A stretch of 64,000 bases of DNA from Mesocentrotus franciscanus (lineage: Eukaryota > Echinodermata > Echinoidea > Camarodonta > Strongylocentrotidae). A program made the translations under genes and the position numbers. This document shows positions 36,893-50,465 of the stretch, piece after piece. Within the stretch, counting starts at the first letter, position 1, and the number at the start of each line of letters is the position of its first letter. The notes under the pieces were generated by a model. The model searched no databases. It was not told where the DNA came from and was given only the letters and a program-made list of their open reading frames with translations. The stretch spans positions 16,880,556-16,944,555 of the forward strand of contig CP137671.1 in NCBI GenBank assembly GCA_037976565.1, in the 5' to 3' direction.

Positions 36893-38165
36893 AGTAGCTG
36901 AGCGAAGAAATGTCACAAAATTTCACAAAATGGATAAATTATACAAGTACTGAAAGCTTACACCAATATGAACACAAATCATCTGCTCTAAAGTATTATA
37001 AATATAAATGAAACGCGATAAGATGCTTTTTCCAAGACCCTTCTCAGAACTTCTTTTCCTGGCTTGAAAAATAAAATTACGGAGTACAGACTTATGACGT
37101 CAGAGGTTGGGCACGATCGAAATTCCTAGGCCTCTCGCTCGGCTCTCGCTCAGCTCGCGTGCGGTATTTTGCATTCAGTATACATTACCCAGACTTCGAA
37201 TGATTCATACCTTAAGCCAGCTTTGATGAAAGTGGAATAACAAAATCTCTCGAAATCAGGAAATTACATTTTATTATTGCATATTAAGCAAATTATGTAA
37301 TGTAATACGAGGGGGTGAATCGTGCAGATCGATTTGTCCATATATTCTCCCGTTTTGTGTAATTTGCTGTGAAGTTTTCGGTCATCATGGCTTGGCATGT
37401 GCAAGATGATTGGTGATTGCTGTTGATTGTTGATAAATCGCGAGAGTCCCTTTGGCTTTGCATTTTTTTGATGTCGTGCAGTTCCATTTATGGTGCATAT
37501 ATGTAATTGGTATTTGCAAGATATAATCTCACATCTATTCTTTTTTGTTTTTTTATCCGTGAAATTTGCCAAAATAGCCCTACACTTTCTAAAATTAGAA
37601 AATGTCTCGCCCAGTCAGTCACCCCAGTGCATGACGGATCGATCGCCAGTTCAGCGGGGCCAGCTCGAACTTGGGAATTTCATGGCGCTAGTGTACTTTC
37701 GTATCTATTTTGACCCGCAACTCCGGCGTGGAGCCTACTAAAACATACAAAAAATCAAATAAATCACTGTCACTAGTTGTGGAGCTGTGCTCATCAACTT
37801 CGATATCTAAATTTAGTAAAACTTCTTCCTCATGCAAGCTCGGACATTGTGATAGGATATTTCGCGTTCGACTGGCTTTCGTATACGTATAATGCATGCA
37901 GCGGACAGAGCTGTGTGAGGGGGCTTCGGAGCACTCTCGCTCATGTGCCCAACCTATTACGTCACACATCGTACCAGCGAACAGCGGGCTGATCGAGGGC
38001 GGAAAAAACGGGTAGCAAATTCGTCATTTTTGATAGCAGATTAGTCAATTCTGTAACAATTTTTGAAAAGTAAATATGAATTATAAGAAAGATTGTAACA
38101 TTACCTTTGCAATGATACCAATATCATTAAGGATAAAAGCATTTTAAGACCTTCGCTCTGGTACT
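36893..38165. mobile_element. TTAA-flanked element, family C (1.27 kb)
   Basis: Termini AGTAGCTGAGCGAAG and CTTCGCTCTGGTACT are inverted with two mismatches and lie between TTAA at 36889-36892 and 38166-38169. A second inverted pair, TGACGTCAGAGGTTGGGCAC (37096) and GTGCCCAACCTATTACGTCA (37938), frames a GC-richer core. Frames in the core on both strands (about 37264-37990) show no domain I recognize. The site is empty in unit 1, whose sequence continues directly at 7853. Confidence 0.7.
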
Positions 38166-39109
38166 TTAAGAGTCAAGTTAATGACTCACTATACCACAAC
38201 TCCTCCATATCTCAAGCAAGAATGATCACTTACAATTCAATAATAGAATCATCTCTCCTGAATTGAAAACCACTTTCAAATACTAATTCCGCATCATTTC
38301 CAGTCAATAATCTTGCATAATTATCAAACGATTAAAACAGTACTGTAGAATCAGACATCTTCAAGTAATTATTTTACAGTGTATTAGACACTTGAGGAAG
38401 AGATGAATTGTTGTACATGTAAAATTAGAATGATGGATATGTTGAATATATATGCTACCTAAAAAGAAGAAAAAATACTCACAGTTCACATATCACGTCA
38501 TTCAAGTAAACTCATATAATTATGTAAAGTTATTCATATTGTATTTTTTACACAAAAACATTAAATCTTATGAATATTAATTTACAAGTGCAAAGTAAAG
38601 TTAACCTCAACACTAGCTATGATCCTACATGTTTAGGCTCTACTGAGCAGAAAGTTTCAAGGAGCATGACTGATACTGAAAATTATAAAAGACATATGAG
38701 GATATTGATTAAACAATGAAGAACAATGAGGAGCACATATATATATATATATACACAGATCTAAATAGGCCTATATTTGATAGCTGGCCATTCATGCTGT
38801 TGATCATATTTGTATGATTGGTTGGACTTATGACCTGCAACATCTCATAGACTCATTCTATGAAGTGCTCATCTCCCATTGAATTAATACTCTTATGAGC
38901 ATATTTTGCACTTTGTTTCTAAATATTTTTAAAGTGGGCAGTTTATAAGTTGCAATTTCATGTGTGTCTTTGTTGGTGCATTAGGTGACTTCAATACATC
39001 ATCCCTTTCATAAAGAGCTCACCATCGTGGAAATTTTTTTACCACGACTAAGGCCTTTTTTGCTATGTTTATTAATGCTCCTGCAGTGAAGAAACTCTCC
39101 TTTCTCTTG

Positions 39110-40119
39110 TTAACTTGTAAAAGACGTCTCATTCTCTACCATATTTGTCATCCGTTTATATGAAATGTTTGTACTCTGACATATTTTAGATTGTTTGTTA
39201 GTGTTCTCAACGACATAGAGACGCATTACTATAATAACTATAATTGTTACCAGAATTCCAATGGCAGTCACATCTACCCATATTACTGCAGTACTCTTAG
39301 CAATTGACTTATACTTGTTTGTATCAGTCAGGTTAAGTGATTCTATGAGTTGAGGAAGCTGGGAGTTATCTTCAATTTTGCTTTCTAGGTATTGGGATAA
39401 TGTTGCAACAGGGCCTGGTGTGGTGACAGGGCAAGGGTCTATGATGGACTTTGTGTGAGAAATATTCCCAATGGGATCCCATACAAAATCTTTACATTCA
39501 CACATATCTTTAGGTTGATCAAGGATAGATGAACAACAGAATACGGGATATTCTTTTGAAACCCAAATGGTTTGTTTCAAAGTTTCACCAATTTCAACGA
39601 GTTGACTCAGTGGAGGCAATCTTTTAGAATCTTGGTAGCAGTAAATCCCCCAGACAAGCTGCCAACAGGAGCTTCACAATGCAGTGGCACCCAATCACCA
39701 ACTACATCACCGTTGATACTGAATGTACAATATAAATTACCAGGAGGATAATTTACATTTAACCTTATCCTTGTTAACTCGCTCTGAATGGCACCATCCC
39801 TGTATGCTTGGCATATGTATGTTGCCTCGTCACTTCTTTTTACAGGATTTATGTCAACCTGAACCGAACAATTCTTATCTGTCACACTGAACCTATTCCA
39901 TTGATAGAAGGGCACATTTAGAGATTCTTGCTCTGCTGAATTGTAAAATGGAAGTCTGTTAGCGCTCTGTATAGTGAATTTATTACTGTCACATGGATAT
40001 GGGAATTCAAGTTGCACGGCTTCATCCTCAGTAACCGTGACAAAAGAACCACATCTGGATAATGAGATCAATGCAATAAAGATACTCAATAAAGATATAA
40101 GTTCCTGCAAATTAACCAT
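39110..40119 (-). pseudogene. IgSF-3: frameshifted immunoglobulin-like receptor (subtype A)
   Basis: Starting at the paralogue start MVNLQEL (40119), the frame encodes signal peptide, V-like Ig domain (PYPC ... DEATYIC) and the beginning of the second domain. One base is then missing in a C-run at 39647-39651, and the frame ends at 39607. A second frame from 39619 continues the second domain, CKCxDFVW-like motif, stalk (TLSQYLESKIEDNSQLP), membrane helix and tail with YKRM. The tail stops at ETSFTS, where IgSF-1 reads through, because TCA has become TAA; about 26 residues are lost. The stalk and tail match IgSF-1. The frameshift is in a homopolymer, so a sequencing error is possible, but the early stop is a separate lesion. 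Confidence 0.8.
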
Positions 40120-40124
40120 GTTGG

Positions 40125-41182
40125 CTGAGAAAATACAGTTTACTAGTAGCCAATTTTGTCTGTTTATAGCCAGAAGGGCTCTGTGTTGTATTAAGGTATA
40201 GAGATAATATCCTTCTGTAAGAAAATATTGAAAAAAACAGCTCATTAAAATGGAAGATTTTACACGATTGAATGATGAATAGAAGATTCTGCTTCCTTTA
40301 CTTATTGCAGAAAACTTTGGGTAATAGTGAATACCGCTATTCGATTTTGATGTCAGAAAATTTACCACGAAAAATAAACACATGTCATCAAAACACAAGT
40401 TTGTACAGTTAGTCAGTGAAAGGAAGTCCAGCCTCTTTTGATAGTTAATTTTTGTCTTATTTTCCTTTGTCAGATTTATCAGTGAAATACAATGTGATGG
40501 TTCATCTACAAATCTCTTTCCTTTTCCAATGTTGCTCGTCTCAGCATTCAAAGATAAGGAAGAAGACTAGCTTCTTGAAATTTCAAGCCTTGCCACAATT
40601 GCTCGATGTTTAGCATTGCTAACTTAGAAACTGATTCTGCTGTGAAGTTCAAAATTCAATACAAAATCCAGACGTTGGTTGAGCTTGTCATTAATTCCAT
40701 TGGCACCAAGTCTCAAAGAAGCAAAGAATGACACCTTTTTGCAATGTATTGCTTAGTAGAAGAGAACTTCTGTTTGAATCTGTAATTACAACCTAAAAAC
40801 TGCGCCTTTATGTTCTTTCAAATCGTGAATAAGTTTAAAACTTGAGATCTGCTGTTGTATTGATCATCAGCTGAATCATCCAGCAACACTTTGTTCCTGA
40901 GAAATAGAAAAAAGTTCACTTTAAATGAAGTCGCTACATAGATATACATGTACTCTCCGCACACTGTATGTGTGCAGAGATCTGATCTTCACTGATAATA
41001 GACTACAAAAGTGTCCAGTGTGGATGAGCTGTGGCTCCTAACACTTAAAAGAGCACTTCTGTTTCACTTATAATTAAAATTACAAAATCTATTTTTTCTC
41101 CAAATTTAATCAAACTTGATATCATTATTTATCAGCGTCTGGTCACAGGTTCTAGACATATACAGGTGTACTAGAATCTTAC
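40125..41182 (-). other. Probable 5'-UTR intron of IgSF-3
   Basis: As for IgSF-1, TTTTCTCAG precedes CCAACATGG and a conserved donor GAAG|GTAAGATT lies at 41183/41182 on the minus strand. Confidence 0.4.
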
Positions 41183-43284
41183 CTTCTTTACACAACTATA
41201 AGCTGCAAAATAGCATATTTTGAAAAAAAATATGCTAGCCCAAAGTGCTGCTGTTAATTTTCCATCCTCAAAAGCTGGCGACCAGTTTGCAACTGGTAAC
41301 ACTAGTTGTCGAACATTCATGAACTAGATCTTTTTTATGTGCACATATTTTTGTTTGTACAATTTTTAATGCTTAAACAAAAAATTCCTTACATGCATTT
41401 TTTCTTTTTTGAACTTCTAGGTCATAACTGATAATAGGCTACTAAAGTCAAGTTGTTGCGTTTAATGACTTCAGTTGAAAAAGCATGATGCTCTTGTTTC
41501 AAAGGAGCTGCCAAGTTAGTTGTTATTACTTTATTTTTTTTTTTTATAGTTTGTTAAGAGAAGGATAAATTGAAACAGATTTCAAGCATAGACCATATCC
41601 TATCAATTAACATTTACTTATTTCCCCTATCGTGGATTTGTAGTAAGCCCATATTGTGGCATGCCTCTTTGAGTTTACTAGATCCTAAATTGGGGGGGGG
41701 GGTGATTGTAGGAGCAAATAGTTGCTGTCTTGTTGATTAAAGCTGTACCACAGATTTTCCCAAAATCCATACCATGTATGGCCTTCTTCATGAATCATCT
41801 CAATGATATTCAATTGTACGGGTATATGTGAGTAACAAACAAAATATTTTGAAACAACAATGAAAAATATCACCTTTTACAAGTATGTGAACAGAGAAAG
41901 TCTGTCTAATCAGTGATAATGTGATTATTCTGATTCAAATCTGATTCAAATCTGACAAAGAGTGCACTATTTTTAAGCTTAGAATCTTGATGAAGGTGTG
42001 TGATAAAGAGAAAAGAAAAAAATACATATCCCTTGTATCTATTTTTAAAAAGGCAAACAAAAATCGTTGAGTAAATATATCACAAATTTATGGTGTTGTT
42101 AAGCAGTGATGCACGTTGTTGGTAGGCAGGCATTTGGTTTGTGTTATTAGCAGATAACGGTTGAGATAACAATAATTGTACTTACCAAACATGATTGGCA
42201 CATTGCATTTGAATTGTTATGTCACGTGACAAAAGCTTATCTGTAGAAACTTGTGAAATGTGTATGCTGAGTAAACATTAATTTTATTAGGTTACAGAAT
42301 ATAAGTAAATTTTCGTGCAAAGTGTAACATTTTATTAGGTTATAGAATAAAGTAAACATTTCGTGCAAATTTTTGTTATTACGTTATAGAATAAAAGTAA
42401 ACTTTTCGTGCAAAGTAGCTTGTTTCCAAGATATCTTGTAACGTTAAGAACTTAGTGAGTATCATATTGGGAGAAGCTCAAGCAATCTCTTACTCTTGGT
42501 CTTCAAAAGAAGGAGATCAAGTCGACTGCACATTGGAGTGATTTCTGTAAAATAAACCTCTGTGGAATAAGTTATAAATAGAGGGAAAAAAGAAAGTAAA
42601 ACTTTCTTCAATTTCTTTTTTTTAACCATCACCATTCAAAAGACGTGACGCAATTTCGAACCTTGGTCTGATCGGAGACAGTTTGTACCACGGACATTAT
42701 CACTAGACTAACTCACATCTCCCCCCCCCCCCAACCAAAAAAATGCCACTTGTCAAGTCATACCCTTCTTTCAGGCCATGAAACCAGTCAATTTCGGGCT
42801 TTTTCAAGCTTCATATTGTACAACAATCTTAGGACCCCAACATAATAAGAGTCTTTTTTCAGTTTCAGTGGGTAAAACTAACCTGAACGTATCCCTGTGA
42901 TAAAACAAAAATGCAACAAACACCAAAGTTAATCTTCTGAAAGCAATAGATGTTCATTCAAAAATGATTCAAATATCTGAGAAAATGACATGGCCCCCCT
43001 TTTCTCGAAATAACATTGATCTAATTTATATTATTTATTGATGGATAATTAGCACATTTTTTCTTTGCAATACCAGAAATCATTTGATATTTAGCATTTG
43101 ATAAGTTTCAGAGAAGACTAAGTTTTTTTATGAGTTACAGAATATGAAAATGTGAACACAGGATTACACAGTTCTATCAGGGTACATATCTTTCTACATC
43201 CTAAGTTTGAGAAGATGAATTCTTATAAGATAAAATATGAAATGTGAGCATTTCGTATCCGTGTATCTCTCATTCTACTTTCAG

Positions 43285-43400
43285 GGCAATTGTTTCAACA
43301 ACAAGTCAGCGTTGGCCATGTATAAGGAGCAACTGGACAAACTGAAATACAAAGTGGTCTTCAGCAAGGAAAATATCTGTGTACCATCCTAACTGGAAAT
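43285..43400 (+). pseudogene. SMS-like: Spermine synthase exon d relic with stop codon (unit 3)
   Basis: Acceptor tctactttcag, full 116-base length and donor GAAAT|GTATCC are kept. It reads GNCFNNKSALAMYKEQLDKL, then KYKVVFSKENICVPS and an in-frame TAA (43390-43392) in place of the Tyr of PSYLE. No terminal exon follows in this unit. Its GNC start is closer to the vertebrate sequence than the GNG of unit 2. Confidence 0.85.
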
Positions 43401-44419
43401 GTATCCTTTGAAATTCAACCCAAGTTTGTACTTTAAAGTCATGTTGATAGAGGATGGGGATGATGTGACCCTTTCCCCTCCCCCACCCCCTTCAGTTTCA
43501 CTACATTCCATTCAACTCCATACACGTGTTGTTGTTGGGGGGATAAATTTAGCTACCAATTTAGCTACCAATATGAATTAGCTTGTATCACTATGCTTGC
43601 GTTTTAAGAAAGGTGCTATTTTGTATGACATTTTTATGGTATTTTAAATGTTCCTCTTCGGTACGGTATTTATCAGAGATTGTGGCTTCGGCCAAGTTTA
43701 GCTATTTTGTTTGACATTTTATGATGATTATATGGTAACAACTAACAATTTAAAAAGAAAAAATGGTTCTATTGTTGTGAAATACATGTACGATGTGTGA
43801 GTTTTACAATAAATTATTGATTGAACATAAATAAATGTTGACTTGTTGACAATTGTGCTTTAAATATTATAACAGGGTTGCATGTCTGTAAAGACATGCA
43901 CCATTTGGACATTTTAATCATTTTGATCACTATGAAAAGACCTTCTTTTTAGATTTTAAATTAATTATTCTCTACTAGCAATGTTAAATAAGATAGTCAA
44001 TGCTAGATTGGGGAAGGCTCCGACAAGGGCAACCATTGTTTAGAAGATGTGTCCAAGGTTTGAATGACATTCTGAAAATGTATATACTTCTTGGGAGCAA
44101 ATTATTTAAAAATTAAAAAAAATAATTTCAGTTTCATATTTTTGCTCTTTTTTTTAATTCGTAAATGATTTAACCATTTATTAGTTAACATATAAAATCT
44201 GGTATAAGATAGGGCTGTGAATTGAATTGTAGAATTATTACAAGAATGATAATGAATACATGAATATGTGTTGATATTTTCGATATAAACAAATATTCAA
44301 TTGGTATTTTCCGCTCGATTCTGATTTCATTTCCATGTCACAAGATTGACATGTATCAAGTCTTTATTTCTGAATTTAGAGTTTTGATTATGATGCTATG
44401 ATATGCATACACTCTCTCT

Positions 44420-44870
44420 CTCTCTCTCTAAGTGCCATATCGATTGACTTTGGCGATCATGCTGTTCCGCAACCCTCGGCTCCTAGCCTTCTCTATTAGC
44501 ACCACTCCCAGCTCTTTCACTCCTCTCTCCTCACGTTTTATTTTCCTTTGCACTCCAGCTCCTCTAAGAACTTCCTCATTACTAAATTTGTCAGTCCAAG
44601 GGATTTTCATCATTCTCTTTAAGAACTACATTTTGCAACTTTCCAAACGCTTTTTAATATGAGAGGCTAAAGTCCATGTTCACTGCCATACATAAGTACT
44701 TGGTAGATGTAACAATTTAGTACTCTTATTCTGGTCCTCATACCCATTGTGCGATTTGTCAGAATTTTGCCTAATTTTAAAAATGCAGATTTAGCGAGAG
44801 CTATCCTTCTCTTGATCTCTGTCTCACATCTGGCATCCTCGGTGAGCATACAATCACTTGCCTTAAATAC
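44420..44870 (-). mobile_element. LINE 3'-end remnant (endonuclease/RT type)
   Basis: Two minus-strand frames read ARCETEIKRRIALAKSAFLK then LGKILTNRTMGMRTRIRVLN and YIYQVLMYGSE, followed by MKIPWTDKFSNEEVLRGAGV then QRKIKREER. This order is typical of the C-terminal part of a common invertebrate LINE class (ETEIKRRI.LAK...TKLRVL..Y..SVLLYG.E; R.PWTD..SNEEVLRR.G). It interrupts unit 3 next to a (CT)n run at 44412 and is absent from unit 2. The copy is broken between the two frames. Confidence 0.85.
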
Positions 44871-46945
44871 CGCTTTTTAAAACTCTAAAATGGAGGATGA
44901 ACTGCCAGCAGGTGTGACAGCAAAACACACATTACATATATAAAGCTCAGGAAAATCAGAATAAAACAATCATGATTAAAATATCTCTTTATCTTCGATT
45001 TTGCACTTCATGCATTTAGTCTGAATTTGCTATAATCTCCATACAGTGGATAATATAATAAGTATATTGCCTTGGGAAACAATTTTATAGATTATGTTCA
45101 GCTTGAGATGTGCAAATTTAAAATTAACACAAAAATCAATTAGGCAGCTGTCTCTTTTTTTGTATCTGGTTATTATTTTTTAATCCATTTATTCACTTTT
45201 CTCTTTTATTTATATCATGATAATATGTTTTATTGATAATTTGTGGGTGGGTGCAGTATACAGAGTATATTATTTTTGTGTGTTTGTTGTCACTCAAAGT
45301 CATGTGCTGTGTAGATGTAATTAACTTTTAATTCAATTTTGCCAGCTAATAGTTGTAATGACTGCTTGCCTGGCTTGTAAGTTAAACTTTAAACACATGT
45401 CACTTTGGTCCATTTTTCAGGTAATAAAACCAATAAAATCAGTTGGATTTCCATTTGAAAAGGCTGGGTCTCTCACCCATGGAGGTGTGGATTATTTACC
45501 CCCTCATCTTTGCTTGCCCTTCTAGGTTTAAAGTGTATCAATCACCAAATTATATTTTGATCTCGATGTATTAAAGGGGTTCCGTGTGGCTATACTGTAT
45601 TCAACATGTGAGCTTGAAGTATTACTTCTACAAAGAGATATTGCAGTTTAATGACACTCCCAGTGAACTGTAAGGGGTCTTGTTGAGTAGACTAGTAATA
45701 TGCACGTGACCACATTCTCATCCAATAGGACGCTTACAGTACCCAGGTCCAACTTGGGTTCCGTGCGAGCCCAATCAGCAGGGTCATATGTTATCCTTTA
45801 TTTTCTTCTTACTCCTTACTGTTTACCTGTAAAATTCCAGGTCAAGTCTTTTTGAGGTAGATTTTATACATTATATATAGCTATAAATACGCAAATAATT
45901 TTTTTGGGTGATTGGTACACCTTAATTGCATGCATTCTCATAACATCCTGCCTGTCAACTCAGTCATTGCATTAACCACAATGCATGCACTATTGATCTC
46001 TTTACTCTAGCCCTAGCCATATTTGCCACTTGTCTGTAAAATAGCTGCAAATGTTGCTGTTTTATGGACGTCATCAAATTCATCACTATGGTGGAAATAT
46101 TGGTTTCATTACCAAAAAAAAGACATCAGACATTAGATTTTTCTTTGGAACGCGAAGATAGGGGTGGCATGGGTATAAGTGACCAGGGAGAGGGGTAGAG
46201 GAGTTGTTTTCCTCATAGGTGGAGATCGGGAGGGGGCATTATACATGAGGTCCTTAAAGAGAAACGAAGGTTTATCGTAATGGTGGAAATATTATATTTG
46301 ATGTAATGCCATAAATGCCTGTTTGCACATGATCCAAAGTGCGCTAAATAGCTGAGGTGCCACATATGTAGTAGTTTCCTTCCACAAATTGTAAAATTGT
46401 ACAATTTAGCTTTATTTTCAAATCATTCAGAGCATTCAGCTAAATGATTCAAAACATTTTAGCTGAGCTGCTACATGGAGTTATCATTAAAATCATCAGT
46501 TTCGTCATTATGACTACATTGTGTATTTTGTTTTATTTTATTTCATTTATTTCTTCATTTATGGCAAATAAATGTATAAGTCTTTCACAGGACAAATCAT
46601 TAGGAGCATAGAAAAACCAAAAACGTGTACATGTATTACAAATGGTAAAAAATTGTGTTATAACTTCAGTTGAATAAGTAATTGAAAATTAATTATCATT
46701 TTAAGTGGTCAGTGATAAATGCTAGCTGTATTGTGGGGAAGATCCGAGAAAGCAAAGCTTGCAATTATAAGTTATTATGATCATAATTTCATTTAAAAGT
46801 ACATTTTATTTGTACATGTTCGCAAAGCACTGTATCTCAGCTTTCATATGGCACTCATGCCATCCTAGAAAGTTGTTATGTAAAAGGTTAGTCCCAAGAT
46901 ATGTATGTATAATTATATCTGATAAATACATACATTTAACTCTGA

Positions 46946-47045
46946 GTGAACTTAAAGCCGTCGGTCCCCTAGTTGTTTATTTACAAGCGTACACATGCTT
47001 TCTTAGCAGTCAGGTAAAACAAACAAACCAACTACCAAACCTCCT
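46946..47045 (+). mobile_element. SINE 3' body fragment
   Basis: AACTTAAAGCCGTCGGTCCC through TAGCAGTCAGGTAAAACAAA matches the body of the tRNA-headed element at 63435-63650 but lacks the tRNA-like head. Confidence 0.6.
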
Positions 47046-47103
47046 AGGTCGAATCATATTTTTTAGACTAAAGTATGCGAAACGTGTTTTTTACACTTCT
47101 TAA

Positions 47104-47477
47104 AGATAGAGTTGAGTTCTGGTCATGCGATTGCATTGTGAAAGAAACGGTGTGGAATCGATCAGAAAAGGTTGATCATGTAGCATATAAGTATTGGTGT
47201 GTACTGGAAGGTTCTGGAGTCAAAATGATAAGAAATTTGGCACAGTCTTGGTAAAGTAATAAGCACTGTACACAGAAAGATGTATATATGGGACTACACA
47301 AACATGTGGCATAGAAATCAGGCCTCATTTTTAAGCTGCTACTTGTCATGTTTAGAATATGAAGAGCCATGCTTTTCAGGGGACATTTTTTTCTCGGATG
47401 TTCTTCCACACTTGCATAATAGCAATGATATCGCTCACAAATTATTTTTCACCTCTCCCAAGAACTCAACTTTCTCT
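47104..47477. mobile_element. TTAA-flanked MITE, family E, copy 2, with a paralogous empty site
   Basis: Ends AGATAGAGTTGAGTTCTGG and CCAAGAACTCAACTTTCTCT are inverted and flanked by TTAA (47100-47103, 47478-47481). Unit 5 reads acacttcttataagtcaaatg at the same place (63713-63733), without the element. Copy 1 is at 24305-24691. Confidence 0.8.
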
Positions 47478-47756
47478 TTAAGTCAAATGTTGCATTAGTC
47501 TAACTATTTTGTCTTCCTTTGCGGTCCCCACAGATTTGACTTATGCAGAGTTAACTGTATCTGTAAAAAATGCAATCACAGGCCAACCTGTATAGAAAGA
47601 CCGGCCAAGAGAGACAAAATAAATGGGGTTTTAGGCAGGGGGTACTTTAACGCATGTATTAACAAGAAATATAGTTTCAAGCGGGGAGGGGGTATGGTCT
47701 TTGTAGACACATGGTCTTTCTATACAAACTGTTGCTAAAGCAGACTTGAATGTACT

Positions 47757-47830
47757 GAAAACACACACACATATCACACAACACACAACACACACACCTA
47801 CGTCACACAACACACACACACACACACACC
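47757..47830. repeat. (CA)n-rich microsatellite
   Basis: Imperfect CA repeat with interruptions; the corresponding places in units 2 (16410-16500) and 5 (63985-64000) are also CA-rich. Confidence 0.85.
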
Positions 47831-49883
47831 CATAAATCATCATTACAACCCAATTCACACTAACATTGCCCAGATGTTCTCAATTTCATACTCTTTCAAG
47901 CTCATTGCAGCTATTATAGCTAGTACAATTACAACAGATTGAATGTTCTAAGTAATGATCTTTTATTCATAAGCAGTTACACACCTTGCATGATATCTGT
48001 TAGCGAACTAGTCAAATGTTTCATTTTCAGTTTCATTTCAGTACATGCTAATACACTATCAAGTCATACATATTGTGCAATTTTATTCATACACTTTTGT
48101 TAGTTAGTTCAGGTTTGAAATTATTCTCACATTTCATGAATTAATGACTTAAGTTTATATTAAGTATCAAAAGAACTATATATATATACAATATTTGTGT
48201 ATTAATCTTAACATATCGATCATCATTAAAACCCAATTCGCACTAACATTGCCCAGATGTTCTCAATTTCATACTCTTCAAGCTCATTGCAGCTATTACA
48301 GCTAGTACAATTACAACATAATGAATGTTCTTAGTAATTATCTTTTATTCATAAGCAGCTACACACCTTGCACGATATCTGTTTGCGAACTAGTCACAAG
48401 TTTGATTTCAGTATATGCATTAATTTTGTTAGTTTATTCAGGTTTGAAATTATTCTCACATTTCATGAATCAATGACTTAAGTTTATATTTTGTAAGTAT
48501 CAAAAGAAATATACATAATATGTATATAATACACAAATATTGTATATATTATATACAATATTTGTGTATTACTCTCAACATATCGATCTAGAATGACTGA
48601 TTATGGAGCAAATTTGGATAAAGAACATAAAAAACTGAAGCACAGCTTAACAGCTCAATTATGTAAAATAAATGAGTGAATACCGGGCTAGTATACAGAT
48701 AAGGATTATGGCATTATAAGGAATGATTATACATATATATACCAAAGTAAATCTGAAAGGAAAGTAAGTAATTCTGAAAGGAAAAGTGCAATCTAAGAAG
48801 AAGAAAAAAAGGTTCAGCAATACTATTGAAAGACTGGGTAAGTACGTACTCCCTAGTATACACAACGGCATGGTAAGGAATGATTATACAAATACACCAA
48901 AGTAATTCTTAAAGGAAAAATGGAAAGACAGATTTAAAAATATATAATAAGTTCAGCTATACTATGAAAAGACTGGGTAAATAACTGCTTTGTATACAAA
49001 ATGGCATGGTAAGATATGATTGTACATATACACCAAAGTAATAAAAGAAAAATGCAAACACAGATACAAAAATATTTTAAAAAGTTAACCAATACTGTAA
49101 AAAGACTGGGTAAAGAACTCTCCCTAGTATACAAATTTGGCTTATCGCATGCTTAGGAATTATTTTACATATACACCAAAGTGATTATGAAAGAAAAATG
49201 CAAATACACAGAAAAAAAAGATGAAGTTTAGCAAAGAATATATATACAAGACCAAAAAAAAAAAGCAAATGATATTACATGATCATTTTTAATTTTATAT
49301 GTTTACTAGTAAACCTGTACATTATGAAATTATAACCATCAGTTGACTTCAATGAGTAAGATTTTACATGATGTTTGAGCTGGTCCAAGCTTAAGTAACA
49401 TTAGCAACAATAATGAGTGTTTCTTATTAAGAACTTTTTAATACAGCAAACTAATCAGAGCGCTAACAGCAAAAACAAAAAACATGTTTAGCTACTATAA
49501 CATGTTACAAATTCACTTTCTGACGAAATTGTAACTCAAGGAACTACCATAGATAGTGCATGGGAAAAAATACAGGTTTCTGATAACCAATAAATTTTAG
49601 GCTATTGATATTATTAACAAAGATATAAGGAAAGGACATGATAAATTTAACATTCATAATCATTTTGCTTAGTAGGCCTAATAATGTAATACAATCATCA
49701 GATATACTTAAATCTTAAATGTGATGTTATTATAACATGGGACAAAATAATTTGTATTCGCTGACATTAATTAATGTAGATTAAATATATATAAATTTCA
49801 CAATTTACATGTACATGTTTATTAAGCTTTGTAATCTGCTGTCAGTTTAACCCTTGAACCTTGACCTCTCTGACCTCACATAG

Positions 49884-49966
49884 ATCATGTTGTTACAGAT
49901 GCTGCTATCAAGCACCTAGGGATCTGCTACGACTCTATTGACTCGTTGACAGGGGCCAATTATGAG
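49884..49966 (+). pseudogene. SMS-like: Spermine synthase exon a, altered (unit 4)
   Basis: Acceptor cctcacatag and donor GAG|GTAAAT remain, but the exon is 83 bases. An in-frame three-base loss removes the Arg of HLRGI. Other changes are Q to H at the start, VVID to VVTD and TGDN to TGAN. It is spliceable but feeds into a broken exon b. Confidence 0.8.
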
Positions 49967-50465
49967 GTAAATACCCTTTTTTAATGACTGCCGTAGTTTT
50001 ATTTTTCGTTTCTTCCCTAGAGTATTTATCCATGGGGAAAGTTGGTAATGTTAAGTCTTCTGTAGGCCAAAGAGTGTCTTTTTTCCTTCTTTCTTTTGAT
50101 TGCTTATTTCCAAACAGGTTTATTACTTTTATCAGATAAACCTTAAGCAAATATTCTTGCAAAAGAATACACATGTACATGTGTAATGTTTGCCTTATTG
50201 ATTTAGAACTCTCTGATGTCTAACACACAGTTTTAAGCGTCATAGATACTGTACTGTATGTACTACGTGTATAATTACATATGATGTCATGAAACAAAAT
50301 GCACCAATGAAACAAAAAAAGTATATGGCACACATATAAGTATCCACATGTACTCCATGACAACAAATTTTTAACCCATTTCTTTATTGATATCGTGTAT
50401 TATATTAAATTGATAACTAGCAAAATGAATTTCTGTACTCTGGCCTACATTGCTTATGACTGAAG

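Larger units (their letters stand above)
31137..45687. repeat. Tandem-array unit 3
   Basis: It starts with the same TAGACTAGTTAATGCACGTG block as unit 2 and carries SMS exons a, b and damaged d, plus IgSF-3. Compared with unit 0 it lacks the segment equivalent to 961-1885, which removes exon c. Compared with unit 2 it jumps near 43615 from the 27340-equivalent to the 29490-equivalent, which removes exon e. Unit-specific insertions are LINE fragments, a SINE and two adjacent TTAA elements. Confidence 0.8.

Noticed and set aside
37264..37990. Frames on both strands inside the family C element
   Set aside because: No domain was recognized, the frames overlap on opposite strands, and they lie between inverted repeats of a TTAA element.
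39607..40551. 314-residue start of IgSF-3 with a 144-residue N-terminal extension
   Set aside because: The extension covers the presumed 5' intron and has no counterpart in paralogues; the family start MVNLQEL at 40119 follows a conserved acceptor.
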